Positions 21,014 through 31,800 of a DNA stretch of 64,000 nt are shown here, in pieces; the stretch's first letter is position 1, and every line of letters begins with the position of its first letter. The translations under genes were made by a program, and so were the position numbers. Below the pieces are notes generated by a model. The model did no database searches. It saw nothing but the letters and a program-made list of their open reading frames with translations, and was not told where the DNA came from. The DNA is from Nymphaea colorata (taxonomy: Eukaryota > Streptophyta > Magnoliopsida > Nymphaeales > Nymphaeaceae), in the NCBI RefSeq assembly GCF_008831285.2, contig NC_045143.1:13257214-13321213 (forward strand), in the 5' to 3' direction.

Positions 21014-21303
21014 AACGCGTGAGAGATCGTTGGTGTGATAGTCGTGTTTCCGCCGTGTTTCTTTGCCGCTGCTGTTTCCGCCGTTTTTTTTTTCTGCCGC
21101 TGCTGCGCCGCCGCCGTCCAGCGCTGCCAGCTGCGCCGCCACCGTCCAGCGCTGCCGGCTGCGCCGCCATCGTCCAACGCGGTTGTTCTCTGCTGCGTTG
21201 CCGCTGTCCAGCGCCGCCGCCGTCCAGCGCCGCCGCCGTCCAGCGCCGCTGCCTCTTGTTTGTCGTCTCTGGTGCTGGGTATTCTTTCTCCTTGGTGATT
21301 GTG

Positions 21304-24300
21304 ATGGCCGAGGAGATGTCCCTCAAGATCGATGATGCCCTAGACTCGGGCAGCAATACCAAGAGAGAGATCTTGCCTGTTCAAGTCACCTCCATCCGGT
21401 TGAACAAGGATAACTATCTCTCTTGGTCGGCTGCCCTAGAAATTGGGATAACCAGTCGTGGTCGCCTGCCCTACATTACTGGGGAGAAGCCTGCACCTTC
21501 AAAAACCGATCCGCGATGGGCTACTTGGACGTTGGAAGATAGTCAGGTTAAAGTATGGATTATTAGTTCTGTTTCTGCAGATATTCAGCCTTTGATCTTG
21601 CGTAAATCGACTGCCTACGACATGTGGACTGTGCTTGCACGAATGTATGGCCGTAAGAAGAGAGTAGTGCGTACGTACCAAATCAAACGTAGCATATACT
21701 CTCTTAAACAGGGTGACTTGTCTGTAGCCGCCTTCTTTGCAGCCCTAAAGACTAAGTGGGAGGAACTTGACTACCATGTGAATGATGACTGGCACTGTGG
21801 GTCTGATCATGCCTTGTACTGGGACAAAGAATGGATGGATCGGACGTTTCTTTCCCTCGGAGGCTTACGCGATGAATTTGAATCCATTAGGAGCCAAATT
21901 CTTAATTGTGACGAGGTCCCCGGAATTGAAGAGGTGTATGCTCGTGTGGAATCTGAAGAACAGCGTCGACAGGTGATGCATATTGACACCAGTCAGGGGA
22001 GTTCTCCTTCAGCCTTTGTTAGTCGTGTTTCTGGGATTGGACAGCGTCCTGTTCGGCGGTGTAGCCATTGCAACAAATCAGGACATTCTGTTGATTTTTG
22101 TGAGAGGCGGCTTGTCCGGGGTCGTCCTCCTTCTAGCCGCCGGAGTCCTTCTGTGCTTGAGCCTAGTCAGAGTAGTCCGTCAAATGTTGCCAAATCTAAG
22201 CTTTCCTCCGATCAAATCAAAGAACTGCAAGCGTATATCAGCCGGCTGTCTACTACTCAGGAGGATACTTCCACGTCTGAGGGGGCTAAGTTAGCCCAAG
22301 CTCTCGTGGCTACTAGTGACCAAGGTAATTCCTCACATGGTGATTGGATTGTTGACAGTGGTGCTACGCATCATATGACAGGGGACCCTAAGATGTTCCA
22401 AGAATACAAATTGTCTTCGGGGCAGCAACGTGTATCTATGGCTGATGGTTCTTCTATCTCTGTGGCTGGAAAAGGGAGTTTGTCCTTGTTAAATAAATAC
22501 TGTCTTCATAATGCTCTTCATGTTCCCAATATTCCTGTGAATTTGCTATCTGTCAGCAGTATTACTAAAGAACTGAACTGTAATCTGATCTTTTCTGCTG
22601 ATCGGTGTTTTCTGCTGGACTTGGTGACGGGGCAGAAGATTGGGATTGGTTCGGCTATTGATGGACTCTACAGACTGCCTGTGCAGGTTGCGTCCGCTCT
22701 TATTTCAGCCACTAGTGGACAGTTGTCAGGCGTAGAAGACAGATCTATTATTATGCGATGGCACGAGAGGCTTGGTCATCTTCCGTTTCCATTGATTAAG
22801 AAGTTGTTTCCTAGTTTGTTTCATTCTGTTTCCATGGACTCCTTCACCTGTGAAGTGTGTCAGTTGGCTAAACATGTTAGGGCCTCGTACCCTATTTCAT
22901 TCAATAAAACCACCCGTCCATTTGCTTTGGTTCATTCTGATATTTGGGGTCCTTCGGGAGTACCCACTTGTCGTGGTTTTCATTACTTTATGACCCTTAT
23001 TGATGATTACTCCCGTTGTACGTTCGTGTATCTGTTGAAAGAACGTAGTGAAGTTCCCGTTATTGTCAAAAACTTTGTGGCCTTTGTTGAGACTCAGTTT
23101 CAGACGTCTGTCCAAGCTTTTCGCACCGATAATGCTAGAGAGTATGTCTCTCAATCCCTAGATGATTTCTTGAAGAGCAAGGGTATTGTTCATGAAACGT
23201 CATGTAGTTACACACCTCCCCAAAATGGCGTGGCTGAACGGAAAAATCGCCATTTGCTTGATGTTACCTGGGCCCTTCTGTTCCATCGTCAGGTTCCCAA
23301 GCGCTACTGGGGTGATGCGCTTCTCACTAGTGCCCACCTTATCAACCGTATGCCTACCCGTGTGTTGCAGGGCCATTCCCCGTACTCTATGCTTTGGCCT
23401 ACTCAGAATCCCTGGCCTCTTACTCCTCGGGTGTTCGGGTGTGTCTGTTTTGTTCATGACCATAGTCTCACCCTCAAGAAACTTGATCCTCGGTCTGTCA
23501 AGGCTGTCTTCCTGGGGTATTCCTCCACTCAGAAGGGATACAAATGTGTTGATCCTACCACCTCTAAAGTCTATGTTTCCCGGGACGTCACCTTCCATGA
23601 ACATGAGACATACTTTCATGTGAATCCTCTTCAGGGGGAGTATCTAGGGCACAGTAGTGAAGAGTATTCCTCAAATCAGTTGATTCAGTTTACAGATTTC
23701 TTGGATTACAAGGCCAGTGACAGTGTGGCAGACACAGTCAGAGATGATAGAGACCGTCACATGGACGAGGGTCTTGTTGATAATCAGCCTACAGCCCGTG
23801 ATCATTTGTTTGGCCAGGTGTACAGAAGGAAGAAGACAGATGTGCTTGAAAATGTTGATGTAACCAATTCCAATCCTGTGAGCTCCCCGGATGACCCAAG
23901 TCTAATCAATGAAGAGCTTCCTATAGCCCTGCGCAAGGGCACCAGGTCTTGTACTTCTCATCCTATTCAGAGATTTGTCTCTTATGCGAAATTGTGTAAG
24001 AATTACAAATGCTTTATAACATCCTTGTCTAAGTCTGTGGAAGATGCTAGAGAGGATCCTAAATGGCTACAGGCCATGACAGAGGAGATGAATGCCTTGG
24101 CAAAGAATGACACTTGGGAAGTTGTGGATATTCCCAAAGGGACTCATTTAGTTGGTTCAAAGTGGGTGTTCAATGTGAAGTACAAACCAGATGGTACTGT
24201 GGAAAGGTATAAGGCTCGGCTTGTTGCAAAGGGGTTCAGCTATTGATTATCTTGAAACCTTTGCCCCTGTTGCCAAACTGAAAACTGTGAGGGTCATATT

Positions 24301-25560
24301 AGCTCTTGCCGTGAAAAAGGGTGGAGCATGGATCAACTTGATGTTAAGAACGCATTCCTAAATGGCCATCTAGAAGAAGAGGTCTATATGAGTATGCCTC
24401 CTGGATATGTTCAAAGCGGAAAATGCTGTCATCTCAAGAAAGCCTTGTATGGATTAAAGCAGTCTCCTAGAGCATGGTTTGAAAGACTGAGGATAGTGAT
24501 GAAGACAAATGGATACAAACAGGGAAATGGTGATCACACCCTATTCATTAAGCAGAGAGATGGCCTGGTGAGTCTTCTTCTTGTGTATGTTGATGATATG
24601 ATAGTCACAGGTGACGATGAAGAAGAGAAAAAGAAGATGAAGGAGAGGTTAGCTGCTGAATTTGATCTTAAAGATTTGGGTAAACTAAGGTACTTTCTGG
24701 GGATAGCGTTTGCTCGGTCAGAGACAGGGCTGGTTATGAGCCAAAGGAAATATACTCTGGATCTTCTAAAGGAGACAGGCAAACTTGGATGCAGACCCTT
24801 TCTAACTCCAATGGAGTCCGCTACAAAGATAAGCATCAAAACTGGCAACATCCTAGATGAGGAAGGAAAAGGGCGGTATCAGAGGCTGGTTGGTAAGCTC
24901 ATCTATCTTACTTTTACTCGCCCTGATATTACTTATGCTGTGAATGTGTTGAGTCAGTTTATGCATGCTCCTACTGATTGTCACTGGAAGAGTGCAGAAA
25001 GAGTGTTGGGGTACCTAAAGAATGACCCAGGAAAAAGATTACTCTATACTCAGCAAGACCAACTTAATATTGAAGGATACTCTGACGCAGATTGGGCATG
25101 ATGTACTGATACTAGGAGGTCTATCACAGGGTACTACATCTTTCTAGGGGGTAACCTGGTTGTATGGAGAAGTAAAAGGCAGGAAGTTTGCTCTAGATCC
25201 AGTGCTGAGGCTGAATACAGGGCTGTGGCTATGGCAGTTACAGAAATATTATGGTTAAAGATTCTCCTAGCAGATATTGGTGTTGAAATAGAAGAGAAGA
25301 TGAGGATGTACTGCGACAACAAGTCTGCAATTAACCTTGCGAATAATCCCGTTCTGCATGACAGAACTAAACATGTGGAGATTGATCGCCACTTCATACG
25401 GGAACGCATAGATTCAAAGGAGTTGATCCTACCTTATATGAAGTCTGAAGATCAAATTGCAGATGTTCTAACCAAAGCCTTATGTACATCTCAATTCGAG
25501 AAAAATGTAAGCAAGCTTAGCATGTTTGACATGTATGCCAAGCTTGAGGGGGAGTGTTAA
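21304..25560 (+). pseudogene. Copia unit 2 gag-pol polyprotein, nearly complete but with three breaks
   Basis: Starting at the ATG at 21,304 the frame is open to 24,246. It covers gag, the CCHC knuckle (CSHCNKSGHSVDFC), protease (WIVDSGATHHMTGD), the integrase HHCC zinc finger, the integrase catalytic triad (D in HSDIWG, D in RTDNA, E in NGVAERKNR) and the start of reverse transcriptase (WLQAMTEEMNALAKNDTWEV, RLVAKGF). A deletion near 24,240 stops the frame, and a second one-base loss lies near 24,320. From 24,328 the frame recovers, with LDVKNAFLNG, QSPRAWF and the catalytic YVDDM (24,586-24,600). A TGA at 25,099-25,101 interrupts RNase H just after SDADW. RNase H then continues (SSAEAEYRAVAMA, CDNKSAINLANNP, ADVLTKAL) to a TAA that overlaps the 3' LTR start. 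The order PR-IN-RT-RH is diagnostic of Copia. It is non-autonomous now. Confidence 0.93.
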
Positions 25561-25816
25561 CATATCATGTATAGGGAACCGGGTCTGGATTCAGACCCGG
25601 TCCCATGGGCACGGGTACCGAGGGTGGCTTGGTATCCTAGGCGGGTTTTCCTCTTATTTAATCCCACTTATGGTGTAATTGTTGATTAAGTGGAATAACA
25701 TTTTCTCTCTCCTAGGGTTGCGGTTGTGTCCCTAGGTTAGAGCTTCTCCGTGGTTTTTCACCTATCTTTGAGGTTTTCCACGTATATTGTGTGTTCCTTC
25801 TCTTTCTCTCCATCTT
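25555..25816 (+). repeat. Copia 3' LTR, last 16 bases missing
   Basis: It begins TGTTAACATATC directly after the polypurine tract (about 25,543-25,554). It follows the 5' LTR up to CTCTCCATCTT and then switches to host-like DNA, lacking the final GTGTGTTTATACA part. Confidence 0.9.
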
Positions 25817-27370
25817 TAGATGGCTACAAAATCTCATGATGGCTTGTATTAAATTCTCTGTAGTATTTGTCTTGTGCTGAGTAAACATTGTTCCTTGTTG
25901 GATAAGCTTCAAACAGGACTGACTCTATGCAAGTACTGTCAAAAGAGGGCCAGTTCCCTTGCTGCTTTTCCACTCAACAAGAACCAAAACAGAAAATGCT
26001 TTTACTCTTCCTAGTTAAGAGTGTTAAACCAGTATAGATGGAGATGCAATTACTAATATCAATCTCATGTTAATTTTACTAAGTGTTTTCTTAGGAAAAT
26101 TAAAAATGATTTAATTTTTCTGGGGGAAACCTCAGATGATGATTTCAAGGAACAAAGTAATGCAATGTAAGCATCTCAAAAATCATGTTATCAATCATAT
26201 CTTTAGAACTACTATGCAATTTTGGAAATCTATTGTTAAAGAAAGTGTTCTTTGATATGTATAAAATGGAAACCAGTTTTCAATTGAGCCACTTAGGTTG
26301 GAATTGCCACATTATTTAGCATTCATAAACTTTTTTTGGATTTTTGAATCTTTCTCATTAACCTCACACGGCATTGGCGTAAGGGTTTGTAATTTTGCTA
26401 GCTCAATTGTTTTGGTTTTTTTAGGTATGATTTTATGTCTTGTAGTTAATAAAAAATAGGATTCAACTTAGTAAATAAAGGTTCACTTCATTTTATGGGT
26501 GTGTTTCTATTCTTCTTGTATTAAATGGCCATTTTTTTGCTATTATTGAATTATTGAGCTTAAAATGCAAGGAAGGATCAATTAGATAGGTGGGAATAGA
26601 GTAGATAGATTGTTTACATTTGACTTTTAAATTTAATTGTTTAATTGATTGTTAATTTCTTTTTTATTTTGTCTGATAATTTTCAGAAATAAGTTTACTA
26701 ATCTATATCGACAACCATACCCAAACTCAACAACTTTTACCCAAACTCAACAACTTTTCGATCAGATAAGACCACTGAACTCTAGTCACCACACTATCAA
26801 AATCTACAATTTCAGGATCAGATAAGACACCTGATCTAGATCCACTACGTGACTACAAAACTTCCAATTAGCTAGGGACCTAGTGTTTATGGGAATTCAT
26901 AACCCTTAATAAGATATATGTTCAATTATTTTTGGATCAGGTAGAACCACTGATCTTGACCTACATCTAGATCCCAGTCAACAAATTTACATGCCAGATA
27001 AGATTAGTCGTCTAGACTTACACTGTTATCTTTCTCTTGCTGGCAGAGGGTTTCAATGGGAAGCCCCAATCACGGAGAGGCCCTAGGCAGGTCCAAAGCC
27101 CCTTTTCAAACTAGTCCTCCTATAACTTGAAACTAGTTGAAAATATTCCCCAAAATTTTGTTCCTTTTCTTTTTCCATTTGAGGATTCCATTTCAGTTTA
27201 TGGTTTGTCATCAGCTCATCAAGCATGCAACATCTAGATAACAGTTGAACTCTATGATGATGTGCTTTTGGGTGTACAGAAGATTTACTAGAAAAACACA
27301 TGCATGATAGTGTTATTTGTCAACAATAATAATAATCATTAAGTTACCCATTGGAAATTTTATGTTCCAG
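25817..27370. other. Non-coding, with degenerate GATCAGATAAGACC repeats
   Basis: I see no recognisable gene. A 20-bp tandem pair (ACCCAAACTCAACAACTTTT) lies at about 26,717-26,757. Four degenerate copies of a word like GGATCAGATAAGACCACTGATCTAGA are spread over about 26,758-27,015. Confidence 0.5.
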
Positions 27371-27550
27371 GAAATAACTATTGGGAAAGAGAGGTACACT
27401 GTTGGTGAAGTGTTGTTTCAGCTTTTCATTTTGGGCTTCGAAGAGCATGGTATTGTTGAGCAGCTTCTGCATTGTATCTCAAGTGCTTCATATGAGAACC
27501 AAAGGCAATTGTTGGAAAATAATGTGGTTTGTGGACTGTATTTATGACTG
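27371..27550 (+). pseudogene. ARP7 (actin-related protein 7) single-exon fragment
   Basis: After an AG acceptor at 27,369-27,370 the frame reads EITIGKERYTVGEVLFQ, then ILGFEEHGIVEQLLHCISSA and ENQRQLLENNVVCG. This matches the penultimate part of plant ARP7, a nuclear actin-fold subunit of SWI/SNF-type chromatin remodellers, around the conserved IGxERYSVGEALFQPSILG and LCGG motifs. A Pro of the motif is Leu here. After VVCG about four bases are missing relative to the expected CGGT, so the frame slips. The shifted frame reads on to MTG and a GTATGT donor at 27,551. No other ARP7 exon is recognisable nearby, so this is an orphan, disabled exon. Confidence 0.73.
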
Positions 27551-28119
27551 GTATGTCCATGTTGTTCTTTCTTCTATTAGTCTAAATTATAAAAAACAGT
27601 TAACCACTCGTTGTCAGTCTGGTCTGGTGCATACGCCGCTTAAAACTTCTTGCAACATTTGGTAGCAAGTCATGTTTCCATAGGTATCATCTTAAAATAA
27701 GCTTCTGCAGCAAAACAGGAGGAAGAACTGTCTGCAGCGTATGGAGGTTGGCAAACAACATGAAATTCTAACTGGGTTTTTCTTCACTGGCATGCCCTAC
27801 AACAACTGGCTTTGAATTGGGAGGAGTTGAATTATGAACCACTGGAAACATATACATGATATCATTAGGCATCTACTGTTAACTGCATATTGTGGTTCTA
27901 GTTCATCTTAAGTCTTAACTGTTACATCACATTGCATCTAGAACCCCTAGCCTCTTTTTGAGCATGTTTACAGCCCATCCAAGCTTTGAACATTGACTAC
28001 TAACAACTAATAAGTGTATGTCATCAACACTGACAAAATGAAGTTCATGACAGAGGAGGCTTTTAATGTGCATCATCAACCTCATAAAGTAAGTTACCGG
28101 TTTCATGTCTACATTTCTT
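27551..28119. other. Non-coding gap between ARP7 fragment and Gypsy element
   Basis: I see no gene or clear repeat here. The right end merges into the truncated Gypsy LTR, where homology to the other LTR fades at about 28,120. Confidence 0.5.
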
Positions 28120-28921
28120 TTAATGTGCATTATTTTGAGCTTGATTAGGTATCGCTCACCCCAAAACAAGCGTCCAAACTGCTACAACCCTTCTAGCAAC
28201 CACTTTACACGTCCGATCAAGTGCCAATGCTCGAGATTGCTTGCTTCGCTGCTCACCACATGCCCTACTAGTTGGTAAGAGGGGAAAAACGTCCATAAAC
28301 TGCAATCCAACCCCAAAACACCATAGAAAGAGTCAACACACGTCCAATAAAGTTCAACACAAAAATCTGTTGCTAGGAGACCCACGGTAGTAGTGGGAAA
28401 AACTGAAATGAACAAGAGAAAACGGACGCTGACAGAGAGGAGAGACAGAGAGAGGAGGGGTTCGGTCAAGGGGGAAAACGGCAGTGGGGGTGAGAAAAGA
28501 GAGAAAGAGCAGGTGGGGGAGTGCGGGTGAGTGAGAAGAGGGTCGAGCGGTAGAGAACCAGCGGAAAAGGGGAAAGAGAGTGGCGAGAGAGAAGAAGAGG
28601 GGACGTGCGGCAGAGAAAAAAAACAAGAGGGCATGAGTGGTAGAGAAGGAAAAATCGCACGAGAGAGAGGGTTTACCAAGCCGCCGCCGCCGTAGTCGCC
28701 GCTGCCACCTCCGTCGCCATCGCCGTAGTCGCCGCTGCCACACCGACCGCCACTTCTTCTCCCTCTACATTGTCACGGGAGACCACCAGGAGACGACGAA
28801 GGAGGAAAAAAGGGAAAGGCGAGGGAGAAGGGCCTCGCGTTGGGCTCCTTACGCGAGTGGGGGTCGAGTCCGGGTCTGGACCCTAACTCGACCCGACCTG
28901 CCAAAACCAACGAGCGTTACA
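28120..28921 (-). repeat. Gypsy 3' LTR, truncated (about 0.8 kb)
   Basis: This matches 36,618-37,434 of the 5' LTR with small indels (for example an AAAAAACAAGAGGGCATGAG repeat unit that is doubled in the other copy at about 37,115-37,162). The remaining 2.2 kb of LTR expected to the left is missing. Open frames on both strands in this purine-rich/CGCC-rich segment are not genes. Confidence 0.88.
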
Positions 28922-28971
28922 TCCTACCCTCCTAAAAAAGAAAATTTCGTCCTCGAAATTTAGCTCATACC

Positions 28972-29440
28972 TCAATGCAAGAACAAGTGTGGATATTGCT
29001 TTCGCATGTCCTCCTCATGCTCCCATGTACTCTCCTTCAACCCATGGTACTGCCACTTCACTTTCACCAAAGGAATTCTCTTAGTGCGAAGCACTTGCTC
29101 TCGATGATCCACAATTCTAATGGGCTGTTCTTCCATTGTTAAATCATCTTGTACTAGAATACCTTGAAAATCAATCACATATGTCGGATCTGGTACGTAT
29201 TTTCGAAGCATGGAAACATGGAAGACGTCATGAACGTGACTCAAATGTGGTGGTAACGCCAATCTGTATGCCACATTTTCAATCTTCTCTAATATCTCAA
29301 AAGGTCCTACGAACCTCGGGTTCAATTTTTCCTTCGCACCAAAGCGAAAAACACCTTTAGTAGGAGAAATCTTTAAAAACACATGATCACCCACCTCAAA
29401 AGCCAATTCTCTACGACGAATGTCAGCATAACTTTTTTGT
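28972..29440 (-). pseudogene. Gypsy integrase C-terminus and chromodomain
   Basis: Minus-strand reading gives FEVGDHVFLKISPTKGVFRF, then LNPRFVGPFEILEKI and LPPHLSHVHDVFHVSMLRKY, the conserved integrase C-terminal module of chromoviruses. It is followed by VKVKWQYHGLKESTWEHEED, a chromodomain that in this group targets integration to heterochromatin. It is separated from the integrase core by a frameshift in an A-rich run near 29,435. Confidence 0.9.
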
Positions 29441-30127
29441 CTTTTGTCTACTCTGAGCAGTTAACAACTTCTTTCTTATCAATTTCACTTGGTCAGTGTA
29501 GTGTTGCAATACTAAAGGGTTTTCGATCTTGCCATCACCTAAATCGGTCCAACAAGCTGGAGATCTGCACGGCCTTCCATACAAAGCCTCAGACGGTGCC
29601 ATCCCAATACTAGAGTGGTAACTATTATTATAAGCAAATTTTGCCAGTTTCACATGTTTGTCCCATTCTCCTTTCCACTCTATGACACATGCACGCAACA
29701 TGTCTTCTAAGGTCTGAATAGTCTTCTCTAATTGCCCATCAGTTTGGGGATGGAATGTTGTGCTCATTTTAAGCTTGGTACCCAAAGCCCTCTGTAATTG
29801 CCCCCAAAACCTAGAGGTAAAACGCGGATCTCGACCCGAAATGATAGACTTTGGCACTCCATGCAATCTCACTATCTCGCCAATATACAACTCTGTGAGA
29901 CTTTCCAATGATTGACTGATTCTGATTGGCAGAAAGTGAGCGGACTTCGTAAGTCGATCAACAATCACCCATATGGCATTCTGTTGCATTTTGGTACGAG
30001 GCAACCCAACCACAAAATCCATCGTAATGTCTTCCCATTTCCACACTGGAATATCGATTCTTTGCAACAAGCCTCCTGGCCGCTGATGCTCTGCTTTTAC
30101 CTGTTGGCAAACTAAGCACTTTGCCAC
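29423..30127 (-). pseudogene. Gypsy integrase core, catalytic Asp changed to Gly
   Basis: The frame covers the end of the H2C2 finger (CLVCQQVKAEHQRPGG) and the catalytic domain (WEDITMDFVVGLPRT; DGQLEKTIQTLEDMLRACVI; AYNNSYHSSIGMAPSEALYG). The second acidic residue of the DDE triad, normally in an SDRDPRF motif, is Gly here (codon 29,834-29,836, SGRDPRF). The first Asp and the Glu are kept. This change alone should abolish strand transfer. Confidence 0.9.
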
Positions 30128-30483
30128 ATATTCTGCATTTCACGCTTCATTCCAGGCCACCAAAAATTTCTTCTCATATCTTGAAACATCTTTATACTGT
30201 CAGGGTGAATAGAAAACTTAGATTTGTGAGCTTCATCAAGCAACGGACGCTTCACCCCTTCATCTCTAGGAACCCATAATCTTTGCCGAAACTGCAATGA
30301 CCCATCTTCATCTTGATGCCAAAGAGAATCTGTCTTCTTGCTTTCTTCCATGTTCTTAGCAAACTCTGGATCTTCCTTTTGTTTCATTACAAGTTCTTCC
30401 ATCAAAGGATGCCGAATCAAGGCCGTCATTATTGCCTTGTTCTCATCACAAATGTAAGGCTGCCAAGCTATCACATCTTGCAA
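30112..30483 (-). pseudogene. Gypsy integrase N-terminal zinc-binding region
   Basis: The minus-strand frame includes LWVPRDEGVKRPLLDEAHKS, KFSIHPDSIKM and RRNFWWPGMKRE, the H-H half of the HHCC finger. A one-base loss near 30,135 separates it from the CxxC half. A TGA at 30,490-30,492 lies just upstream, between RNase H and integrase. Confidence 0.88.
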
Positions 30484-30612
30484 TAATGTTCAAGAACGAG
30501 TCAACATATTGCACATTGTCGCCTTGGCATGCCTGCTCAATGCATCTGCCACCACATTCGCCTTGCCTGGATGATACGATATGGTGAAATCATAATCCTT
30601 TAAATATTCGAT

Positions 30613-31329
30613 TCATCTTCTTTGCATCAAGTTGAGACCCTTTTGCGAGGATATATACTTCAAGGACTTGTGATCTGTAAACACCTCGAATGTTGCACCA
30701 TAAAGATAGTGTCTCCACATCTTCAATGCGAACACAACTGCTCCCAACTCCAAATCATGAGTGAGATAGTGTTGCTCATGGGCCTTCAACTGCCTTGATA
30801 CATAATCCACTACACGGCCATGCTGCATCAACACACAACCATATCCGATCCCCGAAGCATCAATGTACACCACAAAACCAGAATGACCTGATGGAAGCGT
30901 CAAAATAGGGGCAGTAGTAAGCTTGACCTTCAGAGTTTGAAAACTCTTCTCACACTCTTCATTCCACACAAACCTCACTCTTTTTCTCAATAGCTTAGTC
31001 ATGGGCGTAGCTATTTTCGAAAAATCTTGTATGAACCTGCGATAATATCCTGCCAATTCCAAAAAGCTTCTAACCTCAGTTACACTGCAAGGTGTCCTCC
31101 AGTCCTGAACAGCTGACACCTTAGCCGGATCGACGAATACTCCATCCTTCGAGATCACATGACCCAGAAAATTTACCTTCTTTAGCCAAAATTCACATTT
31201 TGAGTATTTGGCGTAAAGCTTATGCTTGCGCAAAAGACCCAACACACTTCTCAAGTGGTCTTTGTGCTCTGCCTCACTCTTTGAGTACACCAAAATATCA
31301 TCAACAAACACAATAACAAAACGATCCAA
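30613..31329 (-). pseudogene. Gypsy RT (second half) and RNase H
   Basis: This carries the RT catalytic motif FVDDILVYS, the thumb region ([26 protein letters not shown]) and RNase H ([47 protein letters not shown]). It is bounded by a TAA at 31,336-31,338, where a Gln codon is expected, and a TGA at 30,613-30,615, where a Trp codon is expected. The frame then continues with [16 protein letters not shown], the usual end of RNase H. Confidence 0.92.
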
Positions 31330-31335
31330 GAACTC

Positions 31336-31800
31336 TTAGAAAACCCGATTCATGAGGTCCATGAACGTTGTGGGAGCATTAGTCAACCCAAAAGGCATGA
31401 TCCTAAATTCATAATGCCCATACCTGGTTCGAAAAGCAGTATTAGAAACATCTTCTTCCCGTATCAAGAGTTGATGGTAGCCTGTCCTCAGATTGATCTT
31501 AGAGAAAACCTTTGCATTCTTAAGCTGATCAAACAAGTCTTCAATTCTTGGAAGCGGATACTTATTCTTGATGGTGACTTGATTCAACATACGATAATCT
31601 ATGCACAAGCGCATAGTCCCATCTTTCTTTTTCACAAACAATACAGGTGCTCCCCAAGGTGACACACTAGGTCGGATGAAGCCCTTATCTAACAGCTCCT
31701 GCAGTTGCTTTTTCAACTCTTCTAACTCTGCTGGTGTCATACGGTAGGGTGCCTTAGAAATAGGAGTTGTCCCTGGTAACAACTGTATCATGAACTCCAC
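31336..31800 (-). pseudogene. Gypsy RT (first half), catalytic Asp changed to Asn
   Basis: Minus-strand motifs: [60 protein letters not shown], then [11 protein letters not shown]. In active elements the last reads SKIDLRSGYHQ, and its Asp is the motif-A metal ligand. Here the codon at 31,492-31,494 is AAT (Asn), so polymerase activity is predicted to be lost independently of the stops. Confidence 0.92.

Larger units (their letters stand above)
18325..25816 (+). mobile_element. Complex Copia LTR retrotransposon: LTR - deleted unit - partial LTR - larger unit - LTR
   Basis: Three LTR copies lie in one orientation: 18,325-18,602 (full, starts TGTTAACATATC and ends ATACA), about 20,847-21,000 (left part missing) and 25,555-25,816 (last 16 bases missing). 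Each of the first two is followed at once by TGGTATCAGAGCC, the primer site for initiator tRNA-Met. A polypurine tract (GAGGGGGAG) precedes the 3' LTR. Unit 1 carries gag, a deletion of about 0.9 kb, an integrase-linker stretch and an inverted piece of reverse transcriptase. Unit 2 carries gag, protease, integrase, reverse transcriptase and RNase H in Copia order. The outer LTRs differ at roughly 13 of 262 compared positions by eye, so insertion is not recent. No target-site duplication can be shown because the 3' end is truncated. Confidence 0.93.

Noticed and set aside
20959-21303. N-terminal extension of the Copia unit 2 frame through the primer site and leader
   Set aside because: It overlaps the LTR end and primer-binding site. 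The ATG at 21,304 matches the gag start of unit 1, so the extension is treated as untranslated.
28182-28963. Frames of 60-165 codons on both strands near the Gypsy 3' LTR
   Set aside because: They lie within LTR sequence, recur in the other LTR at 36.9-37.4 kb with different breaks, and are low-complexity Ser/Leu/Pro or Arg/Gly.
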